Assembly (NCBI RefSeq): GCF_900103985.1
Contig: NZ_FNIE01000010.1
Span: 186,001-250,000, forward strand
From: Actinacidiphila guanduensis
Lineage (GTDB): Bacteria > Actinomycetota > Actinomycetes > Streptomycetales > Streptomycetaceae
Direction of reading: 5' to 3'
DNA: 64,000 nt
Below, one piece after another: positions 52,251 through 60,538 of this stretch (its first letter is position 1; every line of letters begins with the position of its first letter). The notes beneath the pieces were generated by a model. The model made no database searches and was not told where the DNA came from. It saw only the letters and a list, made by a program, of their open reading frames with translations. The translations under genes and the position numbers were made by a program.

Positions 52251-53513
52251 TCACCCCGTAGGAAGAACCCAGCTCTGGTTGGAAGCCCCCGTGCAACTCC
52301 AGATCTGCAACCGCGTCCCGTTCGCCGAGCTCGGCCCCGTGGCGTCGAGGCACTTGCCCGACTGCGGGTTCACCAGGGAACCGTTCGCACCCGCCTGCCA
52401 GACCTGCGACCCGGTCCCGTTGCAGTCGTACAGCTGCACCTTCGTGCCGTTCGCCGTGCCCGCCGCGCTGACGTCCATGCACTTGCCGAGCGCCCGCAGC
52501 GTGCCGTCCGAACCGACAGTCCAGGTCTGCGCGTTGGTGCCGTTGCAGTCGTAGAGCTGGACCGCGGCGCCGTTCGTGCTGCTCGCCCCGGCGACGTCGA
52601 CGCACTTGCCGCCGTAGCCGGTGATCGCGCCGGTCGGCTGGGACGGCGGCGGGGTCACGACGCCGCCCTGGCCTGCCGCCCAGGCGATCTCCTGGAACAG
52701 CAGCTGGTTCTGCTGGGCGCTGGCGAAGGTGGACGACAGCGTGGTGTTGGTGTCGTAGTCCATCGCGTTGTGGCCGAAGTTGTTGTAGACCATCCGGTAG
52801 TTCCGGTTCGACCAGACGATCGGGTAATACCCGCTGTACCAGGTCTGGTTGGGGTCGGTGCCGATCGGGAAGGTCGAGGGGTCCATCGACGCGAGGATGT
52901 CGATGTCGGGGTTCTGCCGCAGGTCGTTCTGCCAGCTGTACCACTCGCTCACCGACGAGGTGATGGTGGCCGGCAGGCCCGCGGTGGCCGGGTGGTTGCG
53001 GTCCTCGATCCGCAGGGTCTCCGAGGTCGGCCCCCAGCTGTTGCTCTGGAACAGGCCGGTGCCCAGGAAGGTCTGGTGGTACCAGGACCAGGTGTTGGAC
53101 GAGGAGTCGTTGTACGCCGAGACGTGGAAGCCGATCCAGCCGCCGCCGTTGTCCATGTACGTCTTGAAGGCGCTCTGCTGGGCCGCGGTCTGCGGGTAGT
53201 TGTCGAGGAACATCACCACCTGGTAGTTGGCCAGGTTCGCGGTGTTGAGCTGGCTCCAGTCCGTGGTGGCGGTGTAGGTGAAGCCGTGGGTGGCGCCCTG
53301 CTGCGGGAACCAGGCGTTGGCCTCGTGGTCGAAGCTGATGTGGGCGGCGTCGTAGGTGCCGTCGTAGAAGGCGAGGATGTGGATCGGCGTGGCGCCGTGG
53401 GCGGAGTGCCCGGGGGCGGTCTGCACGCCGAGGACGGCGGCGAGCAGGGCCACGAGGGCGATCAGTGGGCGGGACCAGGTCGCCTGGCGGCGGGATCTGA
53501 CCGTGGGGGCCAT
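52251..53513 (-). CDS. Secreted ThuA-domain protein with ricin-type lectin domain
   Basis: ATG 53511-53513 begins a Sec signal peptide (about 1-40, ending HSAHGA). The ThuA-like/trehalose-utilisation domain follows (about 43-285: IHILAFYDGTYDAAHISFDH, WIGFHVSAYNDSSSNTWSWY, EDRNHPATAGLPATI, GSYY-like). After PPPSQPTG comes a ricin B-type beta-trefoil (about 295-420) with three repeats of GKCVDVAG/GKCMDVS/GKCLDAT and QTW/QVW/QSW motifs, expected to bind sugars. The protein probably acts on or binds extracellular carbohydrate; ThuA function is uncertain. Convergent with modBC across a repeat-filled spacer. Confidence 0.85.
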   Translation of the reverse strand: MAPTVRSRRQATWSRPLIALVALLAAVLGVQTAPGHSAHGATPIHILAFYDGTYDAAHISFDHEANAWFPQQGATHGFTYTATTDWSQLNTANLANYQVVMFLDNYPQTAAQQSAFKTYMDNGGGWIGFHVSAYNDSSSNTWSWYHQTFLGTGLFQSNSWGPTSETLRIEDRNHPATAGLPATITSSVSEWYSWQNDLRQNPDIDILASMDPSTFPIGTDPNQTWYSGYYPIVWSNRNYRMVYNNFGHNAMDYDTNTTLSSTFASAQQNQLLFQEIAWAAGQGGVVTPPPSQPTGAITGYGGKCVDVAGASSTNGAAVQLYDCNGTNAQTWTVGSDGTLRALGKCMDVSAAGTANGTKVQLYDCNGTGSQVWQAGANGSLVNPQSGKCLDATGPSSANGTRLQIWSCTGASNQSWVLPTG

Positions 53514-53786
53514 GGGTGGGGGGCCTTCCTGTGGGGCGACGAGTGGGGGACGTGCGCCGGTACAGGTGATTCAAAGGTCCAGACTATGTTCATGTCAATG
53601 ACTCGCGGTCGAATCCGTGATCGCCTCAAGCGGCTTGCGAGGCAGCTGAGTTGATGTCGGTTCAGCCCCTTGACCCGGGGCGCCGGCACCGCGATCCTCT
53701 CGTCCTACCGACAGGAAGGTTTCCTTCCCATCCATGCGGGCCGCTGAACGTCCGGTTCGTTCAAGACGCCGGCCGCCGCGGCTGCC

Positions 53787-53792
53787 TAGCGT
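53787..53792 (+). promoter_or_regulatory. -10 element for a probable leaderless transcript
   Basis: TAGCGT matches TANNNT and ends 7 nt before the ATG at 53800, separated only by GGGGGGC. This is the classic leaderless arrangement in actinomycetes; the G run is close to the ATG for a normal SD. Confidence 0.5.
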
Positions 53793-53799
53793 GGGGGGC

Positions 53800-54201
53800 A
53801 TGGACACAGCGATCACTCCCCGCATCGGCCTGATCGGCCTCACCGTGGCCGACATGGCCGCCTCCCTCGCCTTCTATCGGCGGCTCGGGCTCGACCTGCC
53901 CGCGAGCGCCGACCGGGAGCCGCACGCCGAGGTGGGCCTGCCCGGCGGGTTGCGGCTGGCCTGGGACACCGTCGAGACGGTCCGCTCGTTCGACCCGGGC
54001 TGGGCACCGGCCACCGGCTCGCGGGTGGCCCTGGCGTTCGACTGCGGCACGCCCGAGGGCGTGGACGCGCGCTACGCCGAGCTGACCGCCGCCGGGTACG
54101 AGGGCCACCTCAAGCCGTTTGACGCCTTCTGGGGCCAGCGGTACGCGGTCGTCCACGACCCGGACGGCAACGCGGTCGACCTCTACGCGGCGGTTTCCTG
54201 A
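53800..54201 (+). CDS. VOC-family (glyoxalase/bleomycin-resistance-like) protein
   Basis: The 133-residue protein has two beta-alpha-beta-beta-beta modules: IGLIGLTVADMAASLAFYRR and a C-terminal FWGQRYAVVHDPDGNAVDLY, the DPDGN-x-(V/I)-(D/E) ending typical of VOC proteins. The usual metal-ligand His near the N-terminus is not evident, so a binding role rather than lyase activity is possible. It ends 19 bp inside the convergent AraC-family gene. Confidence 0.82.
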   Translation: MDTAITPRIGLIGLTVADMAASLAFYRRLGLDLPASADREPHAEVGLPGGLRLAWDTVETVRSFDPGWAPATGSRVALAFDCGTPEGVDARYAELTAAGYEGHLKPFDAFWGQRYAVVHDPDGNAVDLYAAVS

Positions 54202-54881
54202 GACCCCTGCCCGACAAGGGCGCCCAGGGTGACGCCGGTCAGCGCGCGCACCTCGCGGGACAGGTGCGGCTGGTCGGCGTAGCCGGCGGTGGCGGCCACC
54301 TCGGCGAAGGGGCGGCCCGACCGGGCGAGGGCAAGGGCCCGCTGGAGGCGCAGCACCCGGGCGAGCGTCTTGGGGCCGTAGCCGAAGGCCGCCTCGCAGC
54401 GGCGGTGCAGCGCCCGCTCGCCGAGCCCGCCGGCGGCGGCGACATCGCGCACCGCCCGCCCGGCGCCGAGCGCGGCGGCCACCGCGGGCGCGAAGGGGTC
54501 GGCCGGCCCCAGCTCGTCCGCCCGTTCGCGCACCCAGCCGGTCAGCACGCCCACCGGGTCCTCGGCCGCCCGCTCGGCCAGCAGCGCCGCGCTCCGCCCG
54601 GGCCACACCGCCTCCAGCGGCACCCTCAGGTCCCGCACCTCACGCGCGCTCGCCCCCAGCATCCGCGGCCCCGCACCCGGCGCGAACCGCAGCCCCACGT
54701 ACGCGCTGCCCGGGCGGTCGACGCCCACCTGCGCCGCGGTGTCGGGGCCGGCGACCAGCAGCTCGCCGTCGTGCCAGATCAGGTCCATGCACCCGTCCGG
54801 CAACACGCGGTACTCCCCGCCCGCGTCCTTGCGCACCCACACGGTGACCGCGCCCCCGGCGTCGGCCCACTCCTCGTACAC
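54183..54881 (-). CDS. AraC-family transcriptional regulator
   Basis: GTG 54879-54881 (VYEEWADAGGAVTVWVRKDA) is preceded by GGAGGATGGGAGT. The 232-residue protein has an N-terminal domain like DUF6597 (YRVLPDGCMDLIWHDGELLV, PGSAYVGLRFAPGAG) and a C-terminal AraC helix-turn-helix pair (VRDVAAAGGLGERALHRRCE, FAEVAATAGYADQPHLSREV, RALTG). The overlapping convergent VOC gene is a plausible target or partner, as AraC/VOC neighbours are frequent. The frame extending upstream to 55484 is Arg-rich shadow sequence. Confidence 0.85.
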   Translation of the reverse strand: MYEEWADAGGAVTVWVRKDAGGEYRVLPDGCMDLIWHDGELLVAGPDTAAQVGVDRPGSAYVGLRFAPGAGPRMLGASAREVRDLRVPLEAVWPGRSAALLAERAAEDPVGVLTGWVRERADELGPADPFAPAVAAALGAGRAVRDVAAAGGLGERALHRRCEAAFGYGPKTLARVLRLQRALALARSGRPFAEVAATAGYADQPHLSREVRALTGVTLGALVGQGSQETAA

Positions 54882-55041
54882 ACTCCCATCCTCCCGCGCG
54901 AGCCCGCGCCTGTCCCCCCTGCGGCCCTTCCCGGGCCCGGCGGCAGGCCGCGACGGCCCGCACGGAAGGCAACGCGCCCGCGCCAGGGGGCAGTTGGCCG
55001 GCTCCGCGGGCCGGCGGCCCCGATGAGGGCGACCGCGCCGG

Positions 55042-56619
55042 TCAGTGCGGGGTGTCGCGGCCCGGGGGCGGGGCGTACGGCGGCAGGGCCGGCGGGGACG
55101 GCGGCATCGGCGGAGGCGGGGGCACATACGGGGGCCGGGGCGGGCGCGGGGGCGGGCGCAGCGCGGGGACGCCGTACGGCTCGCCCGCGGGGTCGCGCGG
55201 CATCGGCGGTGCGGCGGCCGGGCCCGGGTACCGCGGGCGGCCGGGGCCGTCCCCGGGGGTGCCGTCCGGTTCGGCGGGTCGGCCCCTCCTGCCCGTACCC
55301 GGGGCGAGCTCCCAGGTGCCGGACGCCTCCCCCGGTTCCGAGCCGGATGTCTGCCCGTCCTCCGGCGGGCGCCCCCGGCGGCCCGTGCCCGGCGCGGGCT
55401 CCCAGCCTGACGCCCCCGCGCCGGTGGACGGCTGCTCGGGGCGGCGCTGCTCGGGCGGGCCCGCCGAAGCTCCCCCGCCCGCACCGGAGGCGGCGCCGCC
55501 GCCCGGCGAGCGGCGGGGGCGCAGCCGGCTGCGGACGTCGTGGTGGGGCAGGAAGTCGGCCCACCGCTCGGGGTACTCGGCGGGCGGCTCGCCCTCGTCG
55601 TCGGGGACGCCGGCGTGGCGGGCGCGGCGGGCGTGGGCGCGGGCGATGACAGCCTCGGCCTCGGCCTCGATCCGGCGGGCGTTCTCCTCGCGGGCGGCCG
55701 CGGTGGCCAGCGAGGGCCAGACGCGGTCCACGGCGGCGTTGACGGCGGCGCCGACGAGGACGGCGAAGGCGGAGACGCCGATCCACAGCAGCACGGCGAT
55801 GGGGGCGGCCAGCGAGCCGTAGATGGTGTGGCCCTCGACGGCGTGCGTGAGGTATATGCGCAGGACGAAGCTGCCGATCACCCACATGAGCAGCGCCACC
55901 AGGGCGCCGGGCACGTCCTCGTACCAGTTCCGGCGGACGGGGACGGAGACGTGGTAGAGGGTGGCGAGAAAGGCGATCGAGGCGGCCAGCGCGGACGGCC
56001 AGTAGAGGATGTGCACCATGCCCGCGCCGCCGGGCAGGATCCGGCTGACCGCGTCGGGCCCGGCGACGATCAGCGGCAGCACGGCGGCGCCGAGGAAGAG
56101 GGCGACGACGTAGAGGCCGAGCGACATCACCCGGGTGCGGACGATGCCGCGGCGGCCTTCGAGGCCGTACATGATCGTGATGGTGTCGACGAAGACGTTC
56201 ACCGCGCGGGAGCCGGACCACAGGGCGATGAGGAAGCCGATGGAGATCAGGTCCGGGCGGCGGCCGTGGAAGACGTCGTCCACCAGGGGTTTGACCAGCT
56301 GGTTGACGCCCTTGTCGGACAGCACCGTGGCGGACGCCTTGAGGATGTTGTGGCGTATGTGGTCGATGGTGTCGAGCCCGATGACGGTGTCGACATAGCC
56401 CAGGGCGCCGACCAGGCCGAGCAGCAGCGGCGGCAGCGAGAGCAGCACGAAGAAGGCGGCCTCGGCGGCGAGCCCGGTCACCCGGTACTCCATGCAGGAG
56501 TCCACGGTGTCCTTCAGCAGCAGCCACGCCATCTTCCGCTTCGAGACGTTCCGGTACAGGGCCCGCGCCCTGTGCCAGCGGCCTGGACGCCGGTGGCTTC
56601 GTTCTTCCGCTGCTTGCAC
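55042..56619 (-). CDS. YihY/BrkB-family inner-membrane protein with Pro-rich tail
   Basis: The first 300 residues carry six predicted membrane helices and the YihY pattern (GLAAEAAFFVLLSLPPLLLG, LIALWSGSRAVNVFVDTITI, PGALVALLMWVIGSFVLRIY, YGSLAAPIAVLLWIGVSAFA). A C-terminal tail of about 200 residues is low-complexity (GTGRRGRP twice, then PPRPPRPPYVPPPPPMPP). The GTG at 56617-56619 lacks a well-spaced SD; a downstream ATG before AWLLLKD is possible. YihY proteins are often called BrkB or ribonuclease BN by old error; function unknown. A strong intrinsic terminator lies 150 bp upstream on the same strand. Confidence 0.82.
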   Translation of the reverse strand: MQAAEERSHRRPGRWHRARALYRNVSKRKMAWLLLKDTVDSCMEYRVTGLAAEAAFFVLLSLPPLLLGLVGALGYVDTVIGLDTIDHIRHNILKASATVLSDKGVNQLVKPLVDDVFHGRRPDLISIGFLIALWSGSRAVNVFVDTITIMYGLEGRRGIVRTRVMSLGLYVVALFLGAAVLPLIVAGPDAVSRILPGGAGMVHILYWPSALAASIAFLATLYHVSVPVRRNWYEDVPGALVALLMWVIGSFVLRIYLTHAVEGHTIYGSLAAPIAVLLWIGVSAFAVLVGAAVNAAVDRVWPSLATAAAREENARRIEAEAEAVIARAHARRARHAGVPDDEGEPPAEYPERWADFLPHHDVRSRLRPRRSPGGGAASGAGGGASAGPPEQRRPEQPSTGAGASGWEPAPGTGRRGRPPEDGQTSGSEPGEASGTWELAPGTGRRGRPAEPDGTPGDGPGRPRYPGPAAAPPMPRDPAGEPYGVPALRPPPRPPRPPYVPPPPPMPPSPPALPPYAPPPGRDTPH

Positions 56620-56761
56620 CCCCTTACGTTAACGGCACCGACCAGCAGGCCGGTCCAGTAAGGGCTTGTACCCCGGAACCCCGGAAGAAGGCACCGGACC
56701 CCGGGCGCGCGAGGCCGCGCCGGCCGGGACGGGGTCCGCGTCCCCGAGGCGAGGTGCCGGC

Positions 56762-56803
56762 AAAAAAAGGGGGGATGGTGCCGCGCCGACTCGGCACCAC
56801 CCC
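56762..56803 (-). terminator. Canonical intrinsic terminator upstream of the yihY-like gene
   Basis: On the minus strand GGGGTGGTGCCG (from 56803 leftwards) pairs with CGGCACCATCCCC around an 8-nt loop, an 8-bp perfect core extended by four G-C pairs after one bulged base, and is followed by C's and seven T's (plus strand A7 at 56762-56768). It points leftward, towards the yihY-like gene, with no annotated minus-strand gene to its right. It could end an unannotated small RNA or act as a leader attenuator. Confidence 0.7.
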
Positions 56804-56943
56804 GGCCTCCAACGCACCGCGCATTCCGGCGCGGTGACGTGCCGTCACTGTCCGTCGAAGTCGCGTAGGCTCGCAACCGTTGCATCCCGTTGCACGCGTC
56901 GGCGGGACACCGGAGGCCGGGTCGGGGGGAGAGCGGGGGGACG

Positions 56944-58242
56944 TTGGCACATCCGCGGATCGGCCCGGCGCCCGGCGACGGAGCGGACACCCGCCTCTCG
57001 CCGCACCTGCTCGCGCTCGTGCGGGAGGCGACGCTGGCCGGGCGGGTGCCGCCGCAGGCGCCGCGCAGGGTGATCGGCGAGTCGTGGCGCCGGGCGCTGC
57101 GCTCGGGCGTGGACCCCGACACCGGCCTGCGCAACTGGATGCTGGGCCCGGAGGAGATCGAGCACCGGCGCCGGTCCACCCCGCTCGGCCAGCTGCTGCC
57201 GGTGCTCAGCGACGGCTTGGTCCCGGTGGCGGACGCGGCCTGGCACATCATGGTCGTCAGCGACGCCGAGGGACGCCTGCTGTGGCGGGACGGCAGCGTG
57301 GCGGTGCGCAGGAGCGCGGACCGGATCGGCTTCCTGGAGGGCGCCTCCTGGTCCGAGGAGGTCGTCGGCACGAACGCGATCGGCACCGCCCTGGTCACCA
57401 GGGCCCCGCTCCAGGTGCACTCCGCCGAGCACTTCGTGCGCTCGCACCACGGCTGGACGTGCGCGGCGGCCCCGCTGCACGACCCGCGGGACGGGCGGCT
57501 GCTGGGCGTGGTGGACGTCAGCGGGCCCGCGGCCGGGGTGCACCCGGCGATGCTGTCGCTGGTGTCGGCGGTGGCGCGGGTGGCCGAGGCCGAGCTGCGG
57601 ATGCGGCACTGGGAGGCGGTGGAGCGGCTGCGGTCGATCGCGGCGCCGCTGCTGTCGCGGATCCGCGGGCAGGCGCTCGCGGTGGACACCAACGGATGGA
57701 CGGCCGCGGTGACGGGCACCACGCCCACCGAGCGGGTGGCGCTGCCGGCGGAGGTGCGGGCCGGGCGGGTGTGGCTGCCGCAGCTGGGGCTGTGCGAGCT
57801 GGAGCCGCTGCCGGGCGGCTGGCTGGTGCGGGTCGGCGAGCGGGAGCCGGCGCCGGGCAGCCGGGTGGTGCTGGACGTGAGCGGGCCGAGCAACTGGACG
57901 GTGACGGTGACGGGCGAGGCGGGCAGCTGGACGCAGCGGCTGAGCCCGCGCCACAGCGAGCTGCTGTTCGTGCTGGCCGAGCATCCGGCCGGCCGCACCG
58001 CGGCGCAGCTGGCCGGGGACCTGTTCGGCGACCCGGGCCGGGCGGTGACGGTGCGGGCGGAGCTGTCCCGGCTCCGGCGGAACCTGGCGGGGGTGCTGGC
58101 GCATCGGCCGTACCGTTTCGCCGACGGCGTCGAGGTGGAGGTGGTGCGGCCCTGCGACCCGGCTTCGCTGCTGCCGCACTCGGTCGCGCCCGCGGTGCTG
58201 GCGGCGCGCCGGCAGGGCCGCGGGGCCGGGGACGGTGGGTGA
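56944..58242 (+). CDS. GAF-domain regulator of the streptomycete AcoR-like type
   Basis: TTG 56944 behind GGGGGG gives 432 residues; a TTG at 56890 is an alternative. The N-terminal segment (VIGESWRRALRSGVDPDTGL) and GAF domain (about 90-220: ISDAEGRLLWR-like, VGTNAIGTALVTRAPLQVHS, EHFVRSHHGWTCAAAPLHDP) resemble sigma-54 activators such as AcoR, but the AAA+ domain is missing. The C-terminus has a winged-helix-like part (SELLFVLAEHPAGRTAAQLA, VRAELSRLRRNL) that likely binds DNA. It lies immediately upstream of the sulfur operon, same strand. Ligand unknown. Confidence 0.78.
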   Translation: MAHPRIGPAPGDGADTRLSPHLLALVREATLAGRVPPQAPRRVIGESWRRALRSGVDPDTGLRNWMLGPEEIEHRRRSTPLGQLLPVLSDGLVPVADAAWHIMVVSDAEGRLLWRDGSVAVRRSADRIGFLEGASWSEEVVGTNAIGTALVTRAPLQVHSAEHFVRSHHGWTCAAAPLHDPRDGRLLGVVDVSGPAAGVHPAMLSLVSAVARVAEAELRMRHWEAVERLRSIAAPLLSRIRGQALAVDTNGWTAAVTGTTPTERVALPAEVRAGRVWLPQLGLCELEPLPGGWLVRVGEREPAPGSRVVLDVSGPSNWTVTVTGEAGSWTQRLSPRHSELLFVLAEHPAGRTAAQLAGDLFGDPGRAVTVRAELSRLRRNLAGVLAHRPYRFADGVEVEVVRPCDPASLLPHSVAPAVLAARRQGRGAGDGG

Positions 58243-58334
58243 CCGAAAGCACACCTGTCCGCATCCCGGGACATTCTCGTCCGCATCCTGGACAGTGGTG
58301 GACTGCCGGAAACACGGCATGCCACGCTTTCGTC

Positions 58335-58418
58335 ATGTCACGCACCGGAATCGCCTTGGTAGGTCGGCCGCACGTCGACTACTGCCGCGTGTCCAGCGCC
58401 ATCTGTCCGGTCGCCTGA
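58335..58418 (+). CDS. Cysteine-containing leader peptide of the sulfur-assimilation operon
   Basis: The 27-codon ORF starts MSRTGIALVGRPHVDYC and ends RVSSAICPVA. It closely matches the family of short streptomycete leader peptides (RRHVDL...SSAICP) found upstream of sulfite reductase and other sulfur genes. Two Cys codons (TGC, TGT) are in the second half. Ribosome stalling at Cys when cysteine is scarce could alter folding of the following 170-nt leader and raise expression of the operon. Confidence 0.8.
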   Translation: MSRTGIALVGRPHVDYCRVSSAICPVA

Positions 58419-58481
58419 TCCCACCGCGGCGCCGCCTGCGCCCGCTTCTGCACCCGCCTCCTCCCCGTCGTCGTGGATGCC

Positions 58482-58540
58482 GCGGGCTCCCTGCCGCCGC
58501 ACCGCACCGGCCCCCGCCGCGCTGCCCGCAGGCCGCGGGG
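58482..58540 (+). promoter_or_regulatory. Candidate attenuator region between leader peptide and sir
   Basis: GCGGGC (58482-58487) can pair with GCCCGC (58524-58529), while CCCCGC (58512-58517) can pair with GCGGGG (58535-58540). The two stems cannot form together, the arrangement expected of an attenuator responding to ribosome position on the leader ORF. No T tract follows, so control may act on translation or through a Rho-type mechanism. Confidence 0.4.
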
Positions 58541-58589
58541 CCATCTGCGCTGTACCGACCCATTCGAGCCTGCCCGAAGGACGCTACGC

Positions 58590-60308
58590 ATGGCTGCCAG
58601 TCCCGACCTCCCCTCGTCCCCGGCCGGGGACGCCCCCGCCGCGAAGGCCGGCCGCAAGGCCGGCCGGCACCGCGGTGAGGGTCAGTGGGCGATGGGCCAC
58701 TTCACGCCGCTGAACGCCAACGAGCAGAGCAAGAAGGACGACGACGGTCTCAATGTGCGGACACGCATTGAGACGATCTACGCGCACCGCGGCTTCGACT
58801 CGATCGACGGCGCCGACCTGCGCGGCCGGATGCGCTGGTGGGGCCTGTACACCCAGCGCCGGCCCGGGATCGACGGCGGCCGCACCGCCGTGCTGGAGCC
58901 CGAGGAGCTCGACGACCGCTACTTCATGATGCGGGTGCGGATCGACGGCGGCCGGCTCACCGCGGCCCAGCTGCGCACCATCGGCGAGGTCTCCCAGGAG
59001 TTCGCCCGCGGCACCGCCGACCTCACCGACCGGCAGAACATCCAGTACCACTGGATCAGGATCGAGGACGTCCCGGAGATCTGGCGCCGCCTGGAGGGGG
59101 TGGGCCTGTCCACCACCGAGGCGTGCGGCGACGTGCCCCGCGTCATCCTCGGCTCCCCCGTCGCCGGCATCGCCGAGGACGAGATCATCGACGGCACCTG
59201 GGCGGTCGAGGAGATCCACGAGCGCTACATCGGCAGCAAGGAGTTCTCCAACCTGCCGCGCAAGTTCAAGACCGCGATCTCCGGCTCCCCGCTGCTGGAC
59301 GTCGTGCACGAGATCAACGACATCGCCTTCGTCGGCGTGCGGCACCCCGAGCACGGCCCCGGCTTCGACCTGTGGGTCGGCGGGGGGCTGTCCACCAACC
59401 CGCGGCTCGGCGAGCGGCTGGGCGCCTGGGTGCCGCTGGCCGAGGTGCCCGAGGTGTGGGCCGGCGTGGTCGGCATCTTCCGCGACTACGGCTACCGGCG
59501 GCTGCGGCACCGCGCCCGGCTGAAGTTCCTCATGGCCGACTGGGGACCGGCGAGGTTCCGCCAGGTCCTGGAGGAGGAGTACCTGCGGCGCCCGCTGCTC
59601 GACGGGCCCGCGCCCGAGCAGCCCGCCCAGGTCTGGCGCGACCACATCGGCGTCCACCGCCAGCGCGACGGCCGCTACTACGTCGGCTTCGCCTCGCGGG
59701 TCGGCCGGATCGACGGCGCCACCCTCACCAAGGTCGCCGAACTCGCCGCCGCCCACGGCTCGGACCGGCTGCGCACCACCACCGACCAGAAGATGCTGAT
59801 CCTCGACGTCGAGCAGGACCGGCTGGACTCCCTCACCTCGGGCCTGGAGGCCCTGGGGCTGCAGGTGCGCCCCTCCTCCTTCCGGCGCGGCACCATGGCC
59901 TGCACCGGCATCGAGTTCTGCAAGCTCGCCATCGTGGAGACCAAGGCCCGCGGCGCCGCCCTCATCGACGAACTCGAGCGCCGGCTGCCGGACTTCGACG
60001 AGCCGATCGGCATCAACATCAACGGCTGCCCCAACTCCTGCGCCCGCATCCAGACCGCCGACATCGGCCTGAAGGGCCAGCTGGTCACCGACGCGAACGG
60101 CGAGCAGGTCGAGGGCTTCCAGGTGCACCTGGGCGGCGGCCTCGGCCTCGACCCGGGCTTCGGCCGCAAGGTGCGCGGCCTGAAGGTCACCGCGGCCGAA
60201 CTGCCCGACTACGTCGAGCGCGTGCTGCGCCGCTTCCAGGCCGAGCGCGCCGAGGGCGAGCGGTTCGCCCAGTGGGCGGCCCGGGCCCCCGAGGAGGCGT
60301 TGAAGTGA
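58590..60308 (+). CDS. sir: Ferredoxin-type sulfite (nitrite/sulfite) reductase
   Basis: ATG 58590 follows GAAGGA. The 572-residue protein has two repeats of the ferredoxin-like and siroheme domains: RGTADLTDRQNIQYHWIRIE, and the [4Fe-4S]/siroheme ligands in MACTGIEFC (C-x5-C) and NGCPNSC (C-x3-C). It reduces sulfite to sulfide with six electrons from ferredoxin, in the cytoplasm. The context (cysH, cysC, cysDN) indicates sulfite rather than nitrite. Its stop overlaps the next GTG by 4 nt. Confidence 0.92.
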   Translation: MAASPDLPSSPAGDAPAAKAGRKAGRHRGEGQWAMGHFTPLNANEQSKKDDDGLNVRTRIETIYAHRGFDSIDGADLRGRMRWWGLYTQRRPGIDGGRTAVLEPEELDDRYFMMRVRIDGGRLTAAQLRTIGEVSQEFARGTADLTDRQNIQYHWIRIEDVPEIWRRLEGVGLSTTEACGDVPRVILGSPVAGIAEDEIIDGTWAVEEIHERYIGSKEFSNLPRKFKTAISGSPLLDVVHEINDIAFVGVRHPEHGPGFDLWVGGGLSTNPRLGERLGAWVPLAEVPEVWAGVVGIFRDYGYRRLRHRARLKFLMADWGPARFRQVLEEEYLRRPLLDGPAPEQPAQVWRDHIGVHRQRDGRYYVGFASRVGRIDGATLTKVAELAAAHGSDRLRTTTDQKMLILDVEQDRLDSLTSGLEALGLQVRPSSFRRGTMACTGIEFCKLAIVETKARGAALIDELERRLPDFDEPIGININGCPNSCARIQTADIGLKGQLVTDANGEQVEGFQVHLGGGLGLDPGFGRKVRGLKVTAAELPDYVERVLRRFQAERAEGERFAQWAARAPEEALK

Positions 60309-60538
60309 CCGAGCGCGCCGCCCCCTTCTACTGCCCCTACTGCGGCGACGAGGACCTGCGCCCCTCCGAGGAGGGGCACGGGGCCTGGGAGTGCCGCGCC
60401 TGCAACCGCGCCTTCCAGCTGAAGTTCCTCGGCCTGCTGGCCCGGGGTCTGCACGGCGCGCCCGACGCAACCGGCACACCCGGAGCAACCGGCCCGTCCC
60501 GCCCGTCAGATGGATCAGATGGAGGAGGCACCCCGTGA
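60305..60538 (+). CDS. Small zinc-ribbon protein in the sulfur operon
   Basis: GTG 60305 overlaps the sulfite reductase stop. The 77-residue product has two CxxC pairs (FYCPYCGDEDL and WECRACNRAF), a rubredoxin/zinc-ribbon-like module, then FQLKFLGLLARG and a disordered tail. The same small protein is regularly found between sir and cysH in Streptomyces. It may bind zinc or iron and could assist electron transfer or assembly of sulfite reductase. The function is not established. Confidence 0.75.
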   Translation: MTERAAPFYCPYCGDEDLRPSEEGHGAWECRACNRAFQLKFLGLLARGLHGAPDATGTPGATGPSRPSDGSDGGGTP

